Shown one piece after another: positions 42,470 through 50,297 of a stretch of 64,000 nucleotides of DNA. Source of the stretch: Bittarella massiliensis (ex Durand et al. 2017) (GTDB taxonomy: Bacteria > Bacillota > Clostridia > Oscillospirales > Ruminococcaceae); NCBI RefSeq assembly GCF_017566145.1, contig NZ_JABFCL010000008.1, forward strand, positions 1-64,000, read 5' to 3'. The number at the start of each line of letters is the position of its first letter. The stretch's first letter is position 1. The notes below the pieces were generated by a model, which searched no databases, was not told the DNA's origin, and was given only the letters and a program-made list of their open reading frames with translations. The position numbers and the translations under genes are program-made.

Positions 42470-43663
42470 ATGAAAATATTGGTCATCAACGCCGGCAGTT
42501 CGTCGCTGAAGTACCAGCTCATCGACATGCAAGACGAGAGCGTTCTGGCAAAGGGCAACTGCGAGCGCATCGGCGTAGACGGTCTCATCACCCACAGCGC
42601 TGGGGATAAAAAGATTGAGAAGAACATGCCCTTCCCGACCCACAAGGAGGCCTTCATGGCCGTGGTCGAGATGCTGACTTCCGGCGAGGGCAAGGTCATT
42701 GACAACGTGCAGGAAATCTCCGCCGTCGGCCACCGGGTCCTGCACGGCAGCGAGAAGTACAAGGTCTCCACCGTGGTGACCGACCAGGTCATCGACGACA
42801 TCCTCTCCTTTAAGGAGCTGGGCCCCCTGCACAACCCCCCGCAGGCCATCGCCATGCGCGCCTGCCAGGAGGTCTTTGGCAAGGAGATGCCGATGGTGGC
42901 GGTGTTTGACACCTCCTTCCACCAGAGCATGCCCCGCAAGGCCTACATGTTCGGCATCCCCTACGAGTACTACGAGAAGTACTCCATCCGCCGCTACGGC
43001 TTCCACGGCACCAGCCACCGCTATGTGACCGCCCGCTACGGCAAGATCAAGGGCGGCCTTGAGGGCAGCAAAATCATCACCTGCCACCTGGGCAACGGCA
43101 GCTCCATCGCCGCGGTCAAAGACGGCAAGGTGGTGGATACCACCATGGGCTTCACCCCGCTGGACGGCTTTATCATGGGCACCCGCTCGGGCGGCGTCGA
43201 CCCCTCGGTGGTCACCTACCTGATGAACAAGGAGGGCTTCACCCCCGATGAGATGAGCGACCTGCTCAACAAGAAGTCGGGCTTCTTAGGCCTTTCCGGC
43301 GTCTCCAGCGACTGCCGCGACCTGCGCCAGGCCGCCGACAGCGGCAACGACCGGGCCAAGATGACCCTGGAGATCGTGGTCTACCAGATCAAGAAGTTCA
43401 TCGGCAGCTACATCGCCGCCATGAACGGGGTGGACGCGGTGATCTTCACCGGCGGCATCGGCGAGAACGACGACGTCTTCCGCGCCGAGGTCTGCCGCGA
43501 GATGGAGGCCCTGGGCCTCTGTTTCGACGAGGAGAAGAACAAGGCCGCCTCCCGCAAGGACGCCAAGTTCAGCGCCGACGGCTCCCGGGTGGAGGCCTGG
43601 GTCATCCCCACCAACGAAGAACTGATGATCGCCCGGGACACCCTGGAGCTGATCGGGAAGTAA
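42470..43663 (+). CDS. ackA: Acetate kinase
   Basis: 397 aa; ATG 42470 after GAGGGGGAAC. Signatures: VINAGSSSLKYQL at the start, YGFHGTSHRYV, ITCHLGNGSSIAAV, MGFTPLDGFIMGTRSG and FTGGIGEND. It makes ATP from acetyl phosphate, the last step of fermentation to acetate. No pta gene lies next to it in this window. Strong codon bias suggests high expression. Confidence 0.97.
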   Translation: MKILVINAGSSSLKYQLIDMQDESVLAKGNCERIGVDGLITHSAGDKKIEKNMPFPTHKEAFMAVVEMLTSGEGKVIDNVQEISAVGHRVLHGSEKYKVSTVVTDQVIDDILSFKELGPLHNPPQAIAMRACQEVFGKEMPMVAVFDTSFHQSMPRKAYMFGIPYEYYEKYSIRRYGFHGTSHRYVTARYGKIKGGLEGSKIITCHLGNGSSIAAVKDGKVVDTTMGFTPLDGFIMGTRSGGVDPSVVTYLMNKEGFTPDEMSDLLNKKSGFLGLSGVSSDCRDLRQAADSGNDRAKMTLEIVVYQIKKFIGSYIAAMNGVDAVIFTGGIGENDDVFRAEVCREMEALGLCFDEEKNKAASRKDAKFSADGSRVEAWVIPTNEELMIARDTLELIGK

Positions 43664-43678
43664 ATCCATCTGCCGCCG

Positions 43679-43708
43679 AGAGCCCGCGCCGCCAAAGGCG
43701 CGGGTTCT
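43679..43708 (+). terminator. ackA terminator
   Basis: AGAGCCCGCGCC and GGCGCGGGTTCT arms followed by GTTTTGC, directly after the ackA stop codon. Confidence 0.8.
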
Positions 43709-43730
43709 GTTTTGCATTCTTTACTCCGCA

Positions 43731-43780
43731 AAAACAGGGGTCGCCCCCTCTCCGCTAGGAGAGGGGGCGACCCCTGTTTT
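43731..43780. terminator. Perfect long hairpin, likely bidirectional terminator
   Basis: A 23-bp perfect stem (AAAACAGGGGTCGCCCCCTC arm start) around GCTA, with A- and T-runs at both ends. It lies between the converging ackA and amidohydrolase genes. Confidence 0.85.
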
Positions 43781-43801
43781 CAGTATGGGTAGAAGCGGTC
43801 T

Positions 43802-44989
43802 TTACTTGTGGGCTTTCAGCCAGTCCAGGGCGCACTGGGCGTAGAGGGCGGCCCCAGTGGGGAGGACCGATTCCTCCGGCACCATGCCGGGGTTGTGCAT
43901 CGAGCACTGGTGCCCTTCATCGATGCTGCCGGCCCCCAGGTTGAGATAGCAGGAGGGGACGTACTGGGCCACATATGTAAAGTCCTCGGTTCCGCTGGAG
44001 GGGGGGACCGCCTGCACCTTCTCTTCGGGGACGACCTTGGCGCAATAGGAAGCCAGTTCGTCGCAGGTGGGCACGTCGTTGACCAGGGGGGGCATGCCGT
44101 ATACAAACTCCACCTCGGCCTCGGCCCGGTAGACCTGGGCGGTGCCCTCGGACACCTCTTTGATCCGCTTTTTCAAAAAGGCGCGGCGCTCGTGGGTGGT
44201 GGCGCGGATGGACGCCTCCATCACGCAGTGGCCGGAGACGGTGTTGCAGGTGTCGCCGCCCTCGATCTTGCCCACGATCATCACCGAGCCCTCGGTGGTG
44301 GAGATCTCCCGGGCGATGACCTCTTCCAAAGCCACCACGATGTGGGCCGCCACGCTGATGGCGTCTACCCCCAGCTGGGGGGTGGAGCCGTGGGTGCCAA
44401 AGCCCTTGACGGTGATGCGCACCATGTCGCCGGAGTTGGCGGCGGTCCCCCGCACGTACTGCACGGCCCCGGTGTGGGAGTCGGGCAGCCCCACCGAGAG
44501 GTGGATGGCCATGGCCGCGTCGACCTTGGGCCCTTCCAACACACCGGCCTCCACCATGGCCTTGGCCCCGGCCAGCTGTTCCTCACCGGGCTGGAACATC
44601 AGCTTGACGGTGCCCTCCAACTCGGCCTCCCGCTCCTTGAGCAGTTTGGCCGCGCCCAGCAGCATGGCGGTGTGGCAATCGTGCCCGCAGGAGTGGCAGT
44701 TGCCGTTGTCTGCGGCAAAGGGGAGGCCGGTCACTTCCCGCATGGGAAGGGCGTCCATGTCGGCGCGCAGCAGAAAGGCCTTGCCGGCGCCGGCCGGTTT
44801 GCCCACCAGGGCGACGATGCCGGGGCCACAGGGCTGGGGGTCAAGGCCGAAAGAGCGCAGCTTTTCGGCGACCAGGGCCGTGGTCTGGGGCAGGTCTAGC
44901 CCCACCTCTGCATAGCTGTGAACCGCTCTGCGGTTCCAGCGGATCTCCTCCTCCAGTTGCTTGGCGCGGTTCAAAAACAGATTCTCCAA
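43802..44989 (-). CDS. M20 family amidohydrolase (hippurate/N-acyl amino acid type)
   Basis: 395 aa from a TTG at 44989 that follows AGAGGTGTTCGCA; in-frame ATGs farther upstream lack a ribosome site. Metal-binding motifs of the M20D type are seen: NCHSCGHDCHTAMLLGAAK, then FQPGEEQLAGAKAMVEAGVL and AIHLSVGLPDSHTG. SGTEDFTYVAQYVP is the C-terminal metal part. Such enzymes hydrolyse N-acyl or N-benzoyl amino acids in the cytoplasm. It lies downstream of a DUF378 gene on the same strand with a terminator-like hairpin between them. Confidence 0.9.
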   Translation of the reverse strand: MENLFLNRAKQLEEEIRWNRRAVHSYAEVGLDLPQTTALVAEKLRSFGLDPQPCGPGIVALVGKPAGAGKAFLLRADMDALPMREVTGLPFAADNGNCHSCGHDCHTAMLLGAAKLLKEREAELEGTVKLMFQPGEEQLAGAKAMVEAGVLEGPKVDAAMAIHLSVGLPDSHTGAVQYVRGTAANSGDMVRITVKGFGTHGSTPQLGVDAISVAAHIVVALEEVIAREISTTEGSVMIVGKIEGGDTCNTVSGHCVMEASIRATTHERRAFLKKRIKEVSEGTAQVYRAEAEVEFVYGMPPLVNDVPTCDELASYCAKVVPEEKVQAVPPSSGTEDFTYVAQYVPSCYLNLGAGSIDEGHQCSMHNPGMVPEESVLPTGAALYAQCALDWLKAHK

Positions 44990-45103
44990 TGCGAACACCT
45001 CTTTCTCACTTTCGCGATTTTTCAGCTGCCGGGCCATCTGCACGGGAAACGGGAATTGGGCCCGACAGCTGCTCTGGGGCTATCATACCACAAAAAGAGG
45101 TTG

Positions 45104-45154
45104 CAAAAAAGGGGCGCGACCACTGCATTTGCGCAGTTGCCAAGCCCCTTTTTT
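45104..45154. terminator. Imperfect hairpin with flanking A/T runs
   Basis: AAAAAAGGGGC and GCCCCTTTTTT arms with an inner ACTGC/GCAGT stem, downstream of the DUF378 gene. It likely ends that transcript. Confidence 0.65.
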
Positions 45155-45173
45155 GTGGATTTTGCGCCCGTGT

Positions 45174-45389
45174 CTACTCGGTGACATCCAGCGCACGGCT
45201 GTCTTTGAACAGCAGGGCGATACACCAGATCCCGGCGATCCCCACCACAGTGTAGATGATCCGGCTCACCAGAGAGGCCATTCCGCCGAACAGGTAGGCC
45301 ACCAGGTCGAAGGAAAAGATGCCCACCAGCCCCCAGTTGAGGGCCCCGATGATGACCAGTACCAGGGCAATTTTGGATACGACTCCCAT
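45174..45389 (-). CDS. DUF378 family small membrane protein
   Basis: 71 aa; ATG 45389 after GGATGGAGGTACC. Two hydrophobic segments (SKIALVLVIIGALNWGLVGI and VSRIIYTVVGIAGIWCIALL) with the family motif GALNWGLVGIF followed by YLFG. DUF378 proteins (YuzA type) are small membrane proteins of unknown role. It is monocistronic between two hairpins. Confidence 0.9.
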   Translation of the reverse strand: MGVVSKIALVLVIIGALNWGLVGIFSFDLVAYLFGGMASLVSRIIYTVVGIAGIWCIALLFKDSRALDVTE

Positions 45390-45537
45390 ACAAATGGTAC
45401 CTCCATCCGCAGAAATATTGAAAATGACAGCGCCTTGCAAACGCTTCACCCCTAGTATGGGTGAAAGGGGGGCTTTTATACATTGACAAAAGAATTTGAA
45501 AAAACACTCTTTTTTATTTTTTGTTCTCTTTTCCTGC

Positions 45538-46140
45538 TCATCCCCAAAAGAGGATGTACAGGCCGTATAGCTCGACGGCGCAGCCCAGCACCCGCCCCAG
45601 GATAGAGGCGCGGCGCAGGCCCAACTTGGCATAGGTCTGCGGGGTGCAGAAGGGGAAGAGGACGAGGGTCGCCCCCAGCAGGGCCATGCCGCCCCCGACG
45701 GTGCAGTTGACGGGAAAGCGCGACTGAAAAAGGGAGCCGCCCACCATCAGGAGACAGGAGAGGACGATGCCCGCCCAAAACCATTTCAGGTGCTTTTGAA
45801 TGCCCGCCATCTCCCGGCCGTAGGCGACCCGGCAGTCCTCGCTGCAAAAGGCGCTCGCCTGCCCGGGATCGCCGTAGAATACGGCGCGCCGACCGCACCG
45901 ATCGCAGATGCGCTTGGCCCCCTCTTCCACCTGCAGGGAGGAGGCGTACCGGCCGGTGAGCTGTTCCACCGACCGGTGAAACAGCTCTGCCAGGGCGACG
46001 AGGTTGGCGGTGCTGGGCCGGCTGGCGCCCCGCTCCCAGCGGGAGACGGCCTGCCGGCTCACCTCCAGGGCCTCCGCCACCTGTTCTTGCGAGAGGCCAG
46101 CCTGCAGCCGGGCCTCGCGGATGTTTTCTGAAAGGGACAT
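45538..46140 (-). CDS. XRE family regulator with zinc-ribbon-like region and membrane segments
   Basis: 200 aa. N-terminal HTH: LSENIREARLQAGLSQEQVA, then VSRQAVSRWERGASRP. Residues 78-105 hold CDRCGRRAVFYGDP and FCSEDCRVAYG, four cysteines in the pattern of a treble-clef zinc site. Two or three hydrophobic helices follow (LKWFWAGIVLSCLLMVGG, VGGGMALLGATLVLFPF). A membrane-anchored HTH protein is a known design in Bacillota (often tied to cell-envelope or metabolite sensing), but the signal is not known here. Confidence 0.85.
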   Translation of the reverse strand: MSLSENIREARLQAGLSQEQVAEALEVSRQAVSRWERGASRPSTANLVALAELFHRSVEQLTGRYASSLQVEEGAKRICDRCGRRAVFYGDPGQASAFCSEDCRVAYGREMAGIQKHLKWFWAGIVLSCLLMVGGSLFQSRFPVNCTVGGGMALLGATLVLFPFCTPQTYAKLGLRRASILGRVLGCAVELYGLYILFWG

Positions 46141-46331
46141 CTCTTTTCACCTCGCTCCAAGGATACCACACCCCGGGGCAAAGGGCCAGCAACCGGGGGG
46201 CAAGTATCGGTTGCGGAGGGCTGTTTCTTGAAAGGCACCCCGCAAAGGCGATGGCGGCGGAAAGAGGCAGAGAGAGGGGGCGGGGCAGGCGCGAACCTGC
46301 TTCGCCCCCTCTCTCTGGGAGGTGGGAACGG

Positions 46332-47321
46332 CTATCGGCAGCCGTATCGGGCGGTGCGGTAGAGGGTCTCGGCGGTGTCGAGGACCAGGGAGAAGAGGAT
46401 GCAGGCCAGGACGATGTTGTTGAGGTGGAGAAAGAGGGGGAGGAAATCAGCGGAGGTGGCTTGCTCCACCAGGGCGATCAGCTCGCCGCTGAAAAAGGGC
46501 TGGATGCGGAGTGAGAAGTAGGCGACCCCGCCGGTGAGGAGGTGAAGGGCGGTGGAGACCGCTGCGTAGCGGACGGAGTAGCGCCCCTCGACAAGGGCAA
46601 AGAGGTGGACAAGGCCCGCCAGCAGGAAGAGGAGGACTGCCCCCGCGACAAACCGGCCCTCCGCCTGTGGAGACAGCAGCTGTACCGGCCCCTGCCCGGC
46701 GAAGGCAGCCGAGGAGAAGGCGGAGAAGTTGAGCATGACGGTCACCATGACGGCAGCTCCCACCACCCCGGCGATGGATTCCCCCCGGCTGATGCGCGCC
46801 TTCTCGGTGGGGATGGGCGGGAGGGCGGAAATCCAGTCGGCGGGCTGTTCCCGCCTGCCCGGTACCCCCAGGTGCTCGAGAAGGGCGACCACCAGGGTGA
46901 CGACGGCGAAGAGGGGGAAGGCCCAGGTGAAGAAGGAGCGCAGCAGAAAGAGGGGCGAGGCGATGGAGATGCCGCCGCCCTTTAGCAGGCTGACCAGCGC
47001 ACCGATCCCCCAGATGGCGAAGTGGATGGCTGCGCACCCGCCCAGGGAGAGAGCCAGCGCGGCCTTGTAGGGGCCGTACCAGAGGGGGCTGATGAGGCCG
47101 CGCCCCTCGCGGGCACCGTAGCGGCGGGCGAGGACTTCCGGGGGGCCGAACCCCTCTAAAACGGTGCGGATGTCCCCCTCTGCGGCCGGGCGGCCCTGGC
47201 AGCGGGCGTCCAGCATGTCGGAGATGTCGGCCCGCAGTTCCCCCTCGATGTCGGCACGGCTTTTTCTGGGCAGGTCTTTGGTCGCGGCGTAGAGGTAGCG
47301 CTCGACGGTTTCAAAGGTCAT
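46332..47321 (-). CDS. Multi-pass membrane protein with N-terminal permease-prefix/DUF1700-like domain
   Basis: 329 aa; ATG 47321, overlapping the end of the padR frame by 4 nt. The first 80 residues (FETVERYLYAATKDLPRKSR, then EGFGPPEVLARRYG) match the HAAS/permease-prefix type domain that often follows a PadR regulator. Six or so membrane segments follow. PadR plus HAAS-membrane pairs regulate membrane or envelope functions; the padR gene here is frameshifted, so control of this gene may be lost. Confidence 0.8.
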   Translation of the reverse strand: MTFETVERYLYAATKDLPRKSRADIEGELRADISDMLDARCQGRPAAEGDIRTVLEGFGPPEVLARRYGAREGRGLISPLWYGPYKAALALSLGGCAAIHFAIWGIGALVSLLKGGGISIASPLFLLRSFFTWAFPLFAVVTLVVALLEHLGVPGRREQPADWISALPPIPTEKARISRGESIAGVVGAAVMVTVMLNFSAFSSAAFAGQGPVQLLSPQAEGRFVAGAVLLFLLAGLVHLFALVEGRYSVRYAAVSTALHLLTGGVAYFSLRIQPFFSGELIALVEQATSADFLPLFLHLNNIVLACILFSLVLDTAETLYRTARYGCR

Positions 47322-47658
47322 TTTTCTTCCTCCTTCCCAATCTCTTCCACGCTGTGGGAGAGCTGTTTCCACTGTTCTTGTAACTGTCGGTAAATGGCGT
47401 CCCCCTCCGGGGTGAGGGAGTAGTACTTGCGGGGCTTGGCTCCATCGGTCTCCCACACGCTGCGCAAAAGCCCCTGCCCCTCCAACCGGCGCAGCAGCGG
47501 GTAGAGGGTACCCGCCTCCACGGGGACCCCCTTTTGTGCCAGGGTGCTGACCAGGTGGTAGCCGTACATGGGCGGCGCAGCAGTCCCAGCGCGCAGAGAA
47601 CGAGGGTTCCCCGCCGCAGTTCCTGCTCCAAACTGCCCAGCAGATCGTCTCTGCCCAT
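47318..47658 (-). pseudogene. PadR family regulator, frameshifted
   Basis: From ATG 47658 (after GGGGGAAATC) the frame reads MGRDDLLGSLEQELRRGTLV and LCALGLLRRP. At about 47569-47573 the frame must change to continue as MYGYHLVSTLAQKGVPVEAG, TLYPLLRRLEGQGLL and KYYSLTPEGDAIY, the standard PadR winged helix. One missing C in a GCCGCCC run is enough. Without it, the first frame gives an unrelated tail. It may be a true inactivation, a phase-variable site or a sequencing error. Confidence 0.8.
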
Positions 47659-48529
47659 CGAGATTTCCCCCTTTTTGATGCCTGACAAATAGGCGGTAAT
47701 AGTCTTTGTACTTTATTTGCAATTTCATTATAGTGTACATCACACACTATTACGAGCGAAAAAAATACATGCTCTTTTGGCTGGCGTTTCCCTGCGAAAG
47801 CGTTTGCCGGGGTTGTCTCTGTGGATTTTACACAGGGACGGGGCGTTTGGCGATAGAATAAGGACAGAAAGACATTGGTTGAACGGGGAAAGACGCTGCT
47901 GAAGGCGGGCGGAACCAGGAGGTGTTGCGCGGCGACAAAAGAGATGGTGAACAATCCATTGAATAGAGGACAGCCGCCCCCCACCTTTTAGAAGAGGCTG
48001 CCGGCGGCGGTCTCAAGCCTCTCGCCGGGCGGAAAAACAGCGGTTTTGGGCGCGGGGTCAAAGGGGCCTCCCGACAAAAGAGGGGGAACGGGCAGGTGGC
48101 CCGTTCCCCCTTGCAGGGAGACGTCGGATGGGTGAAGCGTGTGTTCGGCAGGAAGGGTAGCGAGGCGTTCCCTTGGCGAAAACACAGGTCTATGGGGGAG
48201 AGCGCGCCGCCCTGTTCCCTCTGTGCTCGCAGGTGGGCGGGGCCATCGCTTTGACAGACCGGCCCCGCGCGGGCAAGAGCCGCCTTGGTCAGCAGTTCGA
48301 TCTGGTGCGCAGAGGCGAAGGGGAAACCGGCTCCAGGCCGGTGCCGCAGCCGATGTCCAGCAGGGGGGGAGGCCATTCGGCCAGCGCGCCGGGTGAACGC
48401 CCTCGCACTGGTCCAGCCGCGGGGTGGAGAAGGAGGAGGGGCTCGACGGGGGAACCCGTTTTGTCTTCAGATGGCTGCGCCGCCCGGCGAAGGAGTCGGG
48501 GGTGCAGGTTTTACTGACGGGCACAGAAG
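47659..48529. other. Decayed region without intact genes
   Basis: About 870 bp between padR and mutM. It contains a fragment that looks like a methyltransferase motif I but no full reading frame of a known protein. No RNA gene seen. Confidence 0.5.
48285..48465 (-). pseudogene. Relic of a SAM-dependent methyltransferase
   Basis: On the minus strand one frame gives FSTPRLDQCEG and, after a frame change, PLLDIGCGTGLE, a class I methyltransferase motif I. Small methyltransferases of Bacillota start with a similar FFxxRLDxYE segment 20-40 residues earlier. The later part of the family fold is not found in any frame. Frame breaks and missing parts suggest a degenerate remnant; low confidence. Confidence 0.4.
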
Positions 48530-49372
48530 TTATCCCCCTTTTGCCAGTGGGGGTTGGCAGCAGGGACAGTAGACGCTGCTGCGCCCGCCGATGACGGTCC
48601 GGCAGAGGGGCGCGCCGCAGGCGGGGCAGGGCTCGCCCCCGTGGCCGTAGACCTGAAAGAAGGAGCCGCCCCGATAGTTGCGACCCCCGCTGGCCAGGTA
48701 CTCCTCGGGCGAGGTCTCTTTGCCCTGGATGGCGGCCTGCAGGATGGCGGGAATCTGCTGGACCAGGCGCGCGACTTCCTCTGGGGTGAGGGTGTTTGCC
48801 GGGCGGGTGGGGCAGATGCGGGCGGCAAAGAGGGACTCGTCGGCATAGATGTTGCCGATGCCGGCGACAATGGACTGGTCGAGCAGGCACTCCTTGACCG
48901 CCCTTTTGCGCCGTCCCAGTTGCCCGGACAGGTAGGCGGTGTCGAAGGAGGAGTCAAAGGGCTCGGGGCCCAGGCGGTCGATGCCGGTAAAGCGGTCTTC
49001 TTCCCCCGATCGCAGGAGCCAGAAGCGGCCGAACCGGCGCAGGTCGATGTAGCGCAGTTCGCTGCCGTCGTCCAGGGTGAAGACCAGGTGGGTGTGTTTT
49101 TCCTGCGGGTAGCCGCCGGGGGTGGGGAGGAGGTTGCCGGTCATCCGCAGATGGAGGATGAGGCGGTCGCCGCTCTCCAGGTGCAGGGTGAGAAACTTGC
49201 CCCGCCGCTCGACGGCGGAGAAGGTCTGCCCCTGCACCAGGCGGCAAAACTCCTCCGCCTCCGGATGGGCGATGACCTTGGGGTTGTGGGCGGTGACCCG
49301 CTGGATGCGGCGGCCCCGGATTTGGGGCTCGACGATCCGCCTGACGGTTTCGACTTCTGGCAGTTCTGGCAT
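48530..49372 (-). CDS. mutM: Formamidopyrimidine-DNA glycosylase
   Basis: 280 aa; ATG 49372 after AGAGAGGGAAGAG. The N-terminus MPELPEVETVRRIVEPQIRG has the catalytic Pro and Glu. The helix-two-turn-helix (VKECLLDQSIVAGIGNIYAD, then LFAARICPTRP) and the C-terminal zinc finger (CPACGAPLCR, then VYCPCCQ) are intact. It removes 8-oxoguanine and nicks the DNA. No polA or coaE neighbour is seen. Confidence 0.96.
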   Translation of the reverse strand: MPELPEVETVRRIVEPQIRGRRIQRVTAHNPKVIAHPEAEEFCRLVQGQTFSAVERRGKFLTLHLESGDRLILHLRMTGNLLPTPGGYPQEKHTHLVFTLDDGSELRYIDLRRFGRFWLLRSGEEDRFTGIDRLGPEPFDSSFDTAYLSGQLGRRKRAVKECLLDQSIVAGIGNIYADESLFAARICPTRPANTLTPEEVARLVQQIPAILQAAIQGKETSPEEYLASGGRNYRGGSFFQVYGHGGEPCPACGAPLCRTVIGGRSSVYCPCCQPPLAKGG

Positions 49373-49595
49373 GGCTCTTCCCTCTCTCTTCTGGCGGCCG
49401 CGGCGGGCCGCTTGACCTGTCCAGTGTAGCATGTTTGTCCCCATTTGTCGATTGGGGGGGGGAGGCCCCCTTTCGGCCAGTCGCCTCTGTGGGAAGAGGG
49501 GTTGCGGCCGCTGGCCCCGGAGGGGTATACTGGTGACCGGAGAGGGGCGCGCCCAGACGGACCGCCCCCATGTGTCAAAGGGGAGGAGCGGAGTG

Positions 49596-50123
49596 ATGGC
49601 AGGGAGAGTTTACCTCATTACCGGGGTGATGGCGGCGGGCAAGTCCACTGTGGCCCAGCTGCTGGCCGAGCGGATGGCGCGGGGCGTACACCTGCGGGGG
49701 GATGTCTTTCGGCGGATGATCGTCGCCGGCAGGGAGGAGATGAGCGAGGCCCCCACCCGGGAAGCCCTCGACCAGTTTTCCCTGCGCTGCCGCTTGGCGG
49801 CGCAGGCGGCCAAAACCTACTGCGAGGCCGGCTTTACGGTGGTTTTGCAGGACAACTACTACGGTCAGGCGCTGCCCGAAATGATCGGGCTGCTGCAAGG
49901 GTGTTCTGTCTTTGTAGTGGTGCTCTGCCCCCGGACAGAGGTGGTGCGGCAGCGGGAGGCCGGGCGGGGCAAGACTGGCTACACCGGCTTTTCGGTGGAA
50001 CAGCTCTGCGCCGATTTCTTGCGGGAGACCCCCCGGATCGGCCTCTGGATTGACAGTTCGCAGCAGACGCCGGAGGAGACGGTGGAGGCCATTTTGCAGC
50101 ACAGCGGGGGCGCGGGGCTCTGA
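49596..50123 (+). CDS. P-loop kinase/phosphotransferase-like protein
   Basis: 175 aa; ATG 49596 after GGGAGGAGCGGAG. Walker A is ITGVMAAGKSTVAQLLAERM. RGVHLRGDVFRRMIV and FTVVLQDNYYGQALPEM follow as in chloramphenicol phosphotransferase-like and gluconate kinase-like proteins. The lid has arginines (VVRQREAGRGKTGY). The substrate is unknown. It is divergent from mutM. Confidence 0.78.
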   Translation: MAGRVYLITGVMAAGKSTVAQLLAERMARGVHLRGDVFRRMIVAGREEMSEAPTREALDQFSLRCRLAAQAAKTYCEAGFTVVLQDNYYGQALPEMIGLLQGCSVFVVVLCPRTEVVRQREAGRGKTGYTGFSVEQLCADFLRETPRIGLWIDSSQQTPEETVEAILQHSGGAGL

Positions 50124-50256
50124 GGGGATGGCGGCGCGGAAAGGGTAGACGGGCAGCCGTCTCTGCGCTCGGTCAGCGGGCGCTTTTGCAGAGGATGGCG
50201 GTGAGGCTGTCTTCGCCGAAAGCCCAGCAGGGCACCGCCTAGGGCCTGACCGACAG

Positions 50257-50288
50257 AAAAACGCCCCGCCATCCGGCGGGGCGTTTTT
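50257..50288. terminator. Terminator between P-loop kinase and surface protein genes
   Basis: AAAAACGCCCCGCC and GGCGGGGCGTTTTT, a perfect 14-bp stem with loop ATCC, serving both converging genes. Confidence 0.9.
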
Positions 50289-50297
50289 TGGAAAAGC

